A DNA stretch of 12,369 nucleotides from JBBIRT01 sp037441725 (lineage in GTDB: Bacteria; Desulfobacterota; BSN033; UBA1163). The translations under genes and the position numbers were made by a program. Below are positions 6,693 through 12,369 of the stretch, piece by piece. How positions within the stretch are numbered: position 1 is the first letter of the stretch; each line of letters starts with the position of its first letter. Under the pieces are notes generated by a model that ran no database searches, had not been told where the DNA came from, and saw only the letters and a program-made list of their open reading frames with translations. The stretch covers positions 1-12,369 of the forward strand of contig JBBIRT010000093.1 in NCBI GenBank assembly GCA_037441725.1. Reading direction: 5' to 3'.

Positions 6693-8000
6693 TCAGCCCT
6701 TCATCATCAATCTGGGAAGATAAAGGGCAATCTCTGGAAAAAAGGTTAATATTACAATGGTCACTAACATCATTACAAAAAAAGGAATGATCCCTCTGAA
6801 AATACGAGAAAGGGGAACATCAGGGGTGATTTTACTAATAACGAAACAATTCATCCCGACAGGAGGAGTCAACAGGGCCGCCTCAACTAAAATAACGATG
6901 ATGACACCGAACCAAATCGGATCAAAACCGAGAGAGGTGATGATCGGAAAAAAAATGGGGACGGTCAATAGAAGCATGGCAAGAGTGTCCATAAACATCC
7001 CCATGGGGATGTAGAGAAAAATGATCAGAGACAAAAGAAAATAACGTGACCAATGTAAAGAAAGGACCCAATCCTGAAGGATTTTTGTAAATCCAGCATG
7101 GACTAAAAAGGCATTAAACAGGGATACTCCAACCAATAAAATTAAAATAAAGCAGGTATTGATCGTTGTCTCTTTTAGAGAAGCGACAAAGGCATCCCAG
7201 GATAACCGACGCCTAAATACCCCAAGGGCAAAAGCTCCAAAAGCACCCACTCCCCCTGCCTCGGATGGGGTAAAAATTCCTACATAGAGTCCACCAATGA
7301 CTAAAATAAATAGTGCGAGCATCCCCCAGATTCCTTTAAGGGATGAAAGGGTTTCTTGTAAAGGAAAAGAGGGACCAGGGGGTCCTAATTTTGGATTTCT
7401 AATACAGGAAAAGAGAATCCATAGGCAAAATAATCCTGATAGCAATAAACCTGGTAAGATGCCAGCAATAAAAAGCCTTCCGATCGATTGCTCGGTTAAG
7501 TATCCATAGATGATGAACATTGTACTGGGTGGAATAAGAATGCCAAGGGTTCCTCCTGCAGCCACACAGCCTGTGGCCAATTCCATATCATAACCCCGCT
7601 TCTTCATCTCAGGTAAGGCAATGATACCCATGGTGGCTGCGGAGGCTAAGCTTGAACCTGTACAAGCAGCAAAGGCTGTACAGGCTAAGTTGGTGGCCAG
7701 GGCAATTCCTCCAGGAGCCCTTCCAATTAACTTGTAGGTTGCATCATAGAGATCTCGACTGATCCCAGAGTTAAATGCAAATTGACCCATGAGGATAAAT
7801 AAGGGTAGGGCCACCATCACATAAATGGCTACTGCAGAATAAGGAATCGTTCCTAAGGCAGCCAGTGCAGCATTAAGCCCTTTTAAATAGACAAGCCCCA
7901 TAAACCCAGTAAATACAAAGGCAAATCCAAAAGGCATCCTTAGAAATACCAATAGAAAAAAGACAAGAAATCCTATCAATACAATGACCCATGGAGGCAT
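6693..8000 (-). CDS. dctM: TRAP transporter large permease subunit (DctM-type)
   Basis: 435 residues of mostly hydrophobic segments, about eleven to twelve predicted by eye, the usual size for DctM. Seen: the N-terminal FLRMPFGFAFVFTGFMGL, ALPLFILMGQ at about 64-73, GCVAAGGTLGILIPPSTMFIIYG in the middle (the GxxIPPS signature of the DctM family), TPSEAGGVGAFGAF, IPMGMFMDTLAMLLLTVPIF and LLTPPVGMNCFVISKI near the end. DctM is the inner-membrane subunit that moves the solute using a sodium gradient. Start ATG 8000 has AAGGAGGG nine bases upstream, inside the end of dctQ, whose stop is 4 nt away, so the pair is probably coupled. grdE follows after 32 nt, which ties solute import to the reductase genes. 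Confidence 0.96.
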   Translation of the reverse strand: MPPWVIVLIGFLVFFLLVFLRMPFGFAFVFTGFMGLVYLKGLNAALAALGTIPYSAVAIYVMVALPLFILMGQFAFNSGISRDLYDATYKLIGRAPGGIALATNLACTAFAACTGSSLASAATMGIIALPEMKKRGYDMELATGCVAAGGTLGILIPPSTMFIIYGYLTEQSIGRLFIAGILPGLLLSGLFCLWILFSCIRNPKLGPPGPSFPLQETLSSLKGIWGMLALFILVIGGLYVGIFTPSEAGGVGAFGAFALGVFRRRLSWDAFVASLKETTINTCFILILLVGVSLFNAFLVHAGFTKILQDWVLSLHWSRYFLLSLIIFLYIPMGMFMDTLAMLLLTVPIFFPIITSLGFDPIWFGVIIVILVEAALLTPPVGMNCFVISKITPDVPLSRIFRGIIPFFVMMLVTIVILTFFPEIALYLPRLMMKG

Positions 8001-8004
8001 CTCG

Positions 8005-8523
8005 CTAATTCCCTCCTTCAGAAATGACTTGTTTAGGATCCTTAAATAGATAGACGATCTGGATCAACAGCTCTAAGCTGATCAGAATTAACCCGAAAGA
8101 GACAAAGAGCATAAAAGGATAGATCGGCCAGAGAAGACTCGGAATGAGACGATTCGTCTCTTTAAAATAGAAAGCCTTTTCTGTCACCTTCCATACCATC
8201 AGGCTAAAAATAGAGAAGGCCATCAGGCGAGTGATGATATTGACCGTCTTTTTTGCTGAGGGTGATAAACGATTGTAGAGAAGTTCCATCGTAATCTGTT
8301 TATCTAAATAGAGGGTGTAGGCAGAACCAAAAAAGACAATGCTCACCAGTAAGACCTCACTCATCTCGAGGGTTCCGAAGATTGGTCGATTGAATAAATA
8401 CCTTCCGATCACATCCGCAATGGAAAGAAACATCAGAATGGCTAACAAACCCTGACTGATTGCCATCAATATTTTGCTAGCCATTCTGACCATTTTAGCA
8501 AAGTGGGAAAAAAGACTTACCAT
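8005..8523 (-). CDS. dctQ: TRAP transporter small permease subunit (DctQ-type)
   Basis: 172 residues with four hydrophobic segments at roughly 17-38, 53-71, 92-113 and 134-156, the DctQ pattern. Typical family features are DVIGRYLFNRPIFGTLEMSE around 37-56 (the conserved R-Y-x-F and the Glu preceding helix two) and MELLYNRLS after the second helix. The protein sits in the cytoplasmic membrane and pairs with DctM to form the transport unit. The chosen ATG at 8523 overlaps the end of dctP by 7 nt; internal Met codons at residues 11 and 14 are alternatives that would shorten the N-terminus without touching a helix. It is the middle gene of dctPQM. Confidence 0.94.
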   Translation of the reverse strand: MVSLFSHFAKMVRMASKILMAISQGLLAILMFLSIADVIGRYLFNRPIFGTLEMSEVLLVSIVFFGSAYTLYLDKQITMELLYNRLSPSAKKTVNIITRLMAFSIFSLMVWKVTEKAFYFKETNRLIPSLLWPIYPFMLFVSFGLILISLELLIQIVYLFKDPKQVISEGGN

Positions 8524-9557
8524 AGGACCGTGACTCCATATTTTTTAAAGGTTGATTTCATATCCTCAACCAGTTTTTTCGCCGGAAGCCCTTTGGCTTC
8601 TCGTTTGCTGACCCATTCCTCAGCCAAGGGTTTAAAAATTTTGGATATCTCCACCCAATCCGCATCAGAAACAGGATAAGTTTCTCTCCCTGACATCGCT
8701 AAAAAGTTCTTTTTGCCCCTTTGATCCCAATCGTCATGTTTAGCCGCTTCAATCTCCCGATACTTTTTCACCAGATCATCAATCACCCCTTTGATATCTT
8801 GCGGTAATTTTTCATAAACACTCTTATTCATGGCACAGGCAAAGCTATTATAGGTTAAATTGAACTCCATCACATATTTCACGACCTCTCGGATCTTATA
8901 AACATCCATCGTTGAGAATGGCAAAAAGGTTCCATCAACCGTTCCCTTCTCTAAGGCGGAATAGATATCTGAGATGGTCATCGATACAGGAACCATTCCT
9001 AATTTGGGGGCCACCGCCAGCCAAAATTCTCCGCTTGTTCTTACCTTCTTACCCTTGACCTCACTAATCCGCGTGATCTTGTCCTTTGCAAACATCAATT
9101 GAATGGGTGGCACACTGCTGACCCAGAGCAATTTGGCAGGTTCAACCTCCTTATCAAAATATCCTTTTGCGATAAGTTCATTATAAGCCTTAGAGAGCGG
9201 GACCGTCGTGTTCACCTTATGAGGAAGTTCCATCATCAGGGATAAAAGCGGAAAACGTCCAGGAGTGTAAGCAGGGATGAAACCCCCGATATCAGCAACC
9301 CCAGTGGCCACCAAATCGAATTGCTCAGCAGTTGGTCCCAAGGAGGCTGCCAGGGCAGGCTCTGCCTTCACCCTTCCTCCAGTCCTCCCTTCTAATTCCT
9401 TACAAAACTCAACTGCGGTTGACCCTCCCACTCCGGAAGGGGGTTCAAAGTGTGTAAAGACAATCTTGATAGGCTTATCAGATGCAGCCTGAGAATAATT
9501 AGTCACGAATAGAAAAGATGCAAACACTAATAGAGTTATCAAAACCAATTTCTTCAT
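8517..9557 (-). CDS. dctP: TRAP transporter substrate-binding protein (DctP family)
   Basis: 346 residues, typical of DctP. The first 25 residues form a Sec signal peptide: MKK, a hydrophobic core LVLITLLVFASFLFV, and an SQA-A cleavage region near residues 22-25. Mature features include the early FTHFEPPSG strand, GVADIGGF at 86-93, and GKKVRTSGEFW at 169-179 with Arg173 in the position of the conserved Arg that pairs with the substrate carboxylate in most DctP proteins. This points to a carboxylate or zwitterionic ligand, but the ligand class is not readable beyond that. The protein binds the solute in the periplasm and delivers it to DctQM. Start ATG 9557 is preceded by a strong AGGAGG at 8 nt. 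As first gene after a 163 bp gap, it probably heads the transcript that continues into the grd genes (inference). Confidence 0.95.
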   Translation of the reverse strand: MKKLVLITLLVFASFLFVTNYSQAASDKPIKIVFTHFEPPSGVGGSTAVEFCKELEGRTGGRVKAEPALAASLGPTAEQFDLVATGVADIGGFIPAYTPGRFPLLSLMMELPHKVNTTVPLSKAYNELIAKGYFDKEVEPAKLLWVSSVPPIQLMFAKDKITRISEVKGKKVRTSGEFWLAVAPKLGMVPVSMTISDIYSALEKGTVDGTFLPFSTMDVYKIREVVKYVMEFNLTYNSFACAMNKSVYEKLPQDIKGVIDDLVKKYREIEAAKHDDWDQRGKKNFLAMSGRETYPVSDADWVEISKIFKPLAEEWVSKREAKGLPAKKLVEDMKSTFKKYGVTVLW

Positions 9558-9720
9558 GTTTAATACCTCCTAATAAACTTAATTTTAAATTTGAAATTAC
9601 AAAACCAATTTGAAACGACATCCCTTTGGGGCCTTCTTGAATTCATTTTCAGGATCTCCTATAACGTGCCTCAATAATTTCTCCTCCATCCTTTTCCATT
9701 AAGATTCAAAACCTATGTGA
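9558..9720. promoter_or_regulatory. Intergenic region upstream of dctP; likely start of the TRAP-grd transcript
   Basis: This is the longest gap in the window. On the minus strand it becomes A/T-rich just before dctP and contains TAAAAT at 9587-9582 as a possible -10 element with only a weak TTGGTT candidate (15 nt spacing) upstream, so I cannot name a confident promoter. TTTCAAATT occurs twice, 19 nt apart. A strong AGGAGG lies 8 nt before the dctP ATG. I see no GC-rich hairpin followed by a T run after livF, so read-through from the liv genes is possible. Confidence 0.4.
9588..9615 (-). repeat. Direct repeat TTTCAAATT x2, possible operator
   Basis: TTTCAAATT is present at 9615-9607 and again at 9596-9588, start to start 19 nt, close to two helical turns, about 30-60 nt before the dctP start. 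Spacing and position suit a regulator binding as a tandem dimer, but A/T-rich nine-mers recur by chance and no regulator gene is in the window. Confidence 0.25.
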
Positions 9721-10428
9721 TCACATGCTCAAATAGGCCTTCCTCACTTGATCGATCTGGGCCAGATCCTTTGCTTTCCCAGATAAGGCAATCTTCCCCA
9801 CTTCTAAAACATAAGCTCGATCAGAAATTCCTAAAGCCATCCGAGCATTCTGTTCAACCAATAAGACAGTCACTCCCGATGCATGGATCTCCTTAATCTT
9901 TTTAGCAAGGTCTTGAACCGCTGAAGGCGCAAGCCCTAATGAAGGTTCATCCAATAAGAGAAGTTTAGGTTTGCTCATCAAGGCCCTTCCAATGGCCAAC
10001 ATCTGTTGTTCTCCTCCGCTTAAAGTCCCTCCCTTTTGATTACGCCTCTCCTTTAGCTTTGGAAAGAGGGCATAAACCCCCTCAAGACTCTCCATCACCT
10101 CCTTCTTATCCTTGCGTAGGTATGCACCCATCATCACCAAATTCTCATAGACACTTAAATCAGGGAAAATCCGCCTTCCTTCAGGGCAGTGAGAAATCCC
10201 CTTTTTAACAATCTTGTGAGGAGGAAGTCCATTGATCCTCTCTCCCAAGAAGATAATTTCACCTGATCGTGGAGTGAGAAGACCCGAGATGGTCCTGAGG
10301 GTTGTACTTTTCCCCGCCCCATTTGCACCAAGCAATGAGACCACCTCTTGATGCGCAATCTCGATGGTTACATGACGCAAGGCAATGGACTTCCCGTAAT
10401 ATACATCTAAATTAGAGATCTGAAGCAT
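9721..10428 (-). CDS. livF: Branched-chain amino acid-type ABC transporter ATP-binding protein LivF
   Basis: 235 residues, standard LivF length. Seen: Walker A GANGAGKST at 34-42, the LivF-type CPEGRRIFPDLSV in the Q-loop region at 81-93, ABC signature LSGGEQQ at 136-142, Walker B LLLLDEPSLGLAP at 156-168 and VEQN at 191-194, where LivF has Gln in place of the H-loop His. All residues needed for ATP hydrolysis are present. LivF pairs with LivG on the cytoplasmic face to power import through LivHM. The ATG at 10428 directly follows the livG stop with no spacer, so translation is coupled. It is the last gene of the liv set. Liv-type systems also import amides, urea and aromatic acids, so the solute is uncertain. 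Confidence 0.96.
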   Translation of the reverse strand: MLQISNLDVYYGKSIALRHVTIEIAHQEVVSLLGANGAGKSTTLRTISGLLTPRSGEIIFLGERINGLPPHKIVKKGISHCPEGRRIFPDLSVYENLVMMGAYLRKDKKEVMESLEGVYALFPKLKERRNQKGGTLSGGEQQMLAIGRALMSKPKLLLLDEPSLGLAPSAVQDLAKKIKEIHASGVTVLLVEQNARMALGISDRAYVLEVGKIALSGKAKDLAQIDQVRKAYLSM

Positions 10429-11169
10429 CTAATACTCTTCCTTCCCTAAATAGGCTTCCAGAACGATCTCATTATTGACAATCTCTTCGGGCTTTCCTTC
10501 TGCAATCTTTCTACCAAAATTGAGCACCACAATTCGGTCTGAAAGAGTCATGGCGACTTTCATATTGTGTTCGATGAGTACAATGGTGATTCCCTTCTCT
10601 CGTATCTTCTTGGCAATCTCAATCATTTCATTGCACTCTTCACCGCTCATGCCAGCAGTGATTTCGTCAAGAAGCAACAGGTCAGGATCTTCAACCAAGG
10701 CCATAGCCACCATAAGCCTCCTCTGTTCAGCATGGGTGAGGTCCCCGGCGATCGCATTCCTCACCTTCTCCAAATGGGTGAAATCGAGCACGTCTGCGAC
10801 CTTTTGGCGGGTGATGGAAACATGCCTTTTTCTTGCTCGAGCGATCATCGCAATGGCTATATTGTCTAAAACCGTCTGGGTGTGAAAGACCTTGGTGGAT
10901 TGAAAGGTCCTACTAATCCCCTTAAGAGCGATTTGGTAGGATTGCTCGTTGGTGATGTCCTCTGTCCGAAACCTGATTCTTCCAGAGTCAGTGCTGTATA
11001 CCCCTGTGATAAGGTTAAAGAGCGTCGTTTTCCCTGAACCATTCGGTCCTAAAAGTCCGAGTATCTCACCCACTTTCACATCGAAACTAAGCTCATCCAC
11101 AGCTCTGATGCCCCCGAAGTTCTTGATTACTTTCTGAATTTCCAGGATTTTTCTTTCTCCCTGCTCCAC
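10429..11169 (-). CDS. livG: Branched-chain amino acid-type ABC transporter ATP-binding protein LivG
   Basis: 246 residues, usual for LivG. Walker A GPNGSGKTT at 41-49, Q-loop Gln90 in ISRTFQ, and H-loop His201 in LIEHNM are intact, as is the LivG-type FGGIRAVD at 18-25. The signature motif reads LTHAEQRRL at 144-152 in place of LSGGQ-like forms; LivG proteins often vary here. Walker B is LLLLDEI at 164-170 with Glu169 as catalytic base, followed by TAGMS. It should bind and hydrolyse ATP with LivF. The ATG at 11169 abuts the livM stop and its own stop abuts livF. Confidence 0.96.
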   Translation of the reverse strand: MEQGERKILEIQKVIKNFGGIRAVDELSFDVKVGEILGLLGPNGSGKTTLFNLITGVYSTDSGRIRFRTEDITNEQSYQIALKGISRTFQSTKVFHTQTVLDNIAIAMIARARKRHVSITRQKVADVLDFTHLEKVRNAIAGDLTHAEQRRLMVAMALVEDPDLLLLDEITAGMSGEECNEMIEIAKKIREKGITIVLIEHNMKVAMTLSDRIVVLNFGRKIAEGKPEEIVNNEIVLEAYLGKEEY

Positions 11170-12120
11170 CTAATCCACTCCTCGTTTCCAGAAATAGTTA
11201 GCCAGCTTCTGATAAACCCCAACAATCCCACCAGGAGATAGGAGAATCACGATCACCAACACAGCCCCTACAAAAGAGGGCCTCCACAGATTCATGCTCC
11301 TAAATATCTCAGGTGCTCCAAGAACAATCAAACTTCCGTATATCGGCCCCAAGGCTCTTCCACCACCCCCGATCACGGCTGCTGCAAGGGGAGTAAACGA
11401 AGCACCGATCGTAAAGTAGTTTGAAGATATATATGTCTGATAGGAAAAAAAGATGGCCCCGGCTATACCCGTGATGGCCGAGGTAATGGCAAAAGTCAAT
11501 CTTTTGTATCTCGTTGTGTTTATCCCAAAGTGAGGCGCCAGGTCCTCATCCTCCCGAATAGCAATGACTATCTTTCCCCAAAATGAGCGCGACATGAGGC
11601 CCGTGAGGACGAGCACAATAAGGATAAGGGCGATTTCCAAATAGAAGAATCCCATATCCCCTCTGACTAAGCGGGGAATTCCCCTAAGACCCGCGTTCGA
11701 GCCTGTAATCTTTGTAAGATTCACGACAACAGCGTAAAAGACCCCGGAGAAAGCCAATGTGCCTATGGCAAAGAACATGGATCGTAGTTTCAAGAATGGG
11801 ATGGCTGCAAGGTAACCTATCACAAACGTCACGATTGGGCTCAAGATTAGAGCTGTCCATGGAGAGACCCCCAGCTTCACAGTTCCCACTGCCATCGTAT
11901 AGGCACCGACACCATAGAACACGGATTGGCAGAGGGAAGGATAACCCATATATCCGAGGACAATGTTGAGGCACATGGCAGTAATGACAGTCGATGCCAT
12001 GGTTATCATCAAGCGGAGGACATAGGCTGAGCTGAAGTGGGGCAGGATGACGATAAAGACAGCGGCCGCCAGAAAAATGTAGGTCGATTTCTTCCTGAAC
12101 AAATCAGATATAAATTCCAT
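11170..12120 (-). CDS. livM: Branched-chain amino acid-type ABC transporter permease LivM
   Basis: 316 residues with around eight to nine hydrophobic segments, the LivM pattern. Seen: LNIVLGYMGYPSLCQSVFYGVGAYTMA at about 45-71 (the conserved region read as LGxxGxxSLGxxxFxGxGAY in the family; here the G-H pair is C-Q), the cytoplasmic loop FWGKIVIAIREDEDLAPHFGINTTRYK at about 184-210, the coupling segment that touches the ATPases, then AAAVIGGGGRALGPIYGSLI and a basic C-terminus. The protein forms the transmembrane path with LivH. The ATG at 12120 follows the livH TAG with no gap. The S-L-C-Q variant could mean a non-branched-chain solute, but this is weak evidence. Confidence 0.95.
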   Translation of the reverse strand: MEFISDLFRKKSTYIFLAAAVFIVILPHFSSAYVLRLMITMASTVITAMCLNIVLGYMGYPSLCQSVFYGVGAYTMAVGTVKLGVSPWTALILSPIVTFVIGYLAAIPFLKLRSMFFAIGTLAFSGVFYAVVVNLTKITGSNAGLRGIPRLVRGDMGFFYLEIALILIVLVLTGLMSRSFWGKIVIAIREDEDLAPHFGINTTRYKRLTFAITSAITGIAGAIFFSYQTYISSNYFTIGASFTPLAAAVIGGGGRALGPIYGSLIVLGAPEIFRSMNLWRPSFVGAVLVIVILLSPGGIVGVYQKLANYFWKRGVD

Positions 12121-12369
12121 CTAAATCTGTCGCCCCTTCTTCCCAAATAAGCCACTCGGCCGGATCAATATGACGACAATCATGAATACAAAGGCTACCG
12201 CCCCTCCCCAACCGCCTGAAACATAGCTTGTGATAAGTACATCTACGAAGCCAAGGAGGAATGCACCGACAATTGCTCCCCCAAGGGACCCCAACCCACC
12301 AAGGATAACCACTGCAAAACCCATAATCTCTGCAGTACCGCCCATGGTGGGGCTTGCAGCGGTGATCGG
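12121..12369 (-). CDS. livH: Branched-chain amino acid-type ABC transporter permease LivH, C-terminal 83 residues (5' part outside the window)
   Basis: The frame is open from the window edge. The visible part includes PTMGGTAEIMGFAVVILGGLGSLGGAIVGAF, the conserved LivH segment with the GF-VVxLGGxGS-xGAxxGA pattern, followed by two hydrophobic helices and a RPSGLFGKKGRQI tail; RPxGLFG is typical of LivH C-termini. Full LivH is about 290-300 residues, so roughly 70 percent is missing. It pairs with LivM as the membrane channel. Its TAG is directly followed by the livM ATG. Confidence 0.93.
   Translation of the reverse strand, partial: PITAASPTMGGTAEIMGFAVVILGGLGSLGGAIVGAFLLGFVDVLITSYVSGGWGGAVAFVFMIVVILIRPSGLFGKKGRQI

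Noticed and set aside
9540..9611. 12-nt repeat AAATTGGTTTTG upstream of and inside the start of dctP
   Set aside because: One copy is coding sequence of the signal peptide, and the A/T-rich match is likely chance.
10475..10885. Plus-strand open frame of 136 codons
   Set aside because: Antisense to livG over its Walker B and signature region; low-complexity product without family features.

Overview
This 12.4 kb window is one unidirectional block: every gene I can support is on the minus strand, so transcription runs from high to low coordinates. Two selenoprotein genes with in-frame UGA codons, glycine-reductase-type proteins, a tungsten aldehyde ferredoxin oxidoreductase, a TRAP transporter and a Liv-type ABC transporter suggest a strict anaerobe with selenocysteine and tungstopterin machinery. 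The transporter set and the moderate GC content would fit a deltaproteobacterial (Desulfobacterota-like) organism, but this is inference; no rRNA or other phylogenetic marker is present. UGA is an ordinary stop for several neighbours (livF, dctM, grdE, grdC), so the two recoded UGAs are selenocysteine codons and not a changed genetic code.

Layout in transcription order. (1) 12369-9721: livH (3' end only), livM, livG and livF, packed with no spacing; these form a branched-chain-amino-acid-type ABC importer whose binding protein lies outside the window. (2) 9720-9558: a 163 bp gap with a strong ribosome binding site for dctP, a short direct repeat and no visible terminator. (3) 9557-6693: dctP, dctQ and dctM, a complete TRAP importer for an organic acid-like solute. 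(4) 6660-1712: a glycine/sarcosine/betaine-reductase-type module, grdE, grdB (Sec), grdC (split by an apparent 1-nt frameshift), a thioredoxin and grdA (Sec). (5) 1644-931: a HAD-superfamily protein related to L-2-haloacid dehalogenases. (6) 909-1: the N-terminal 303 residues of an AOR-family tungsten oxidoreductase, cut by the window edge.

In classical Grd enzymes, protein B (GrdE/GrdB) activates the substrate, its carboxymethyl group passes to the selenocysteine of GrdA, and protein C (GrdC/GrdD) releases acetyl phosphate while thioredoxin re-reduces GrdA. Here GrdA looks canonical, but the module departs from the textbook form in three ways. The GrdE homologue has no cysteine at the position that becomes the pyruvoyl group. 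The GrdB homologue has U-x5-C where the classical form has U-x2-C-x2-C. No grdD, grdX or trxB is visible. Placed between a TRAP importer and HAD plus AOR genes, the cluster looks like a catabolic operon for an imported carboxylate in which a selenoenzyme cleaves a C-N or other C-X bond by a modified mechanism. The substrate is unknown. This is my main candidate for an undescribed system.
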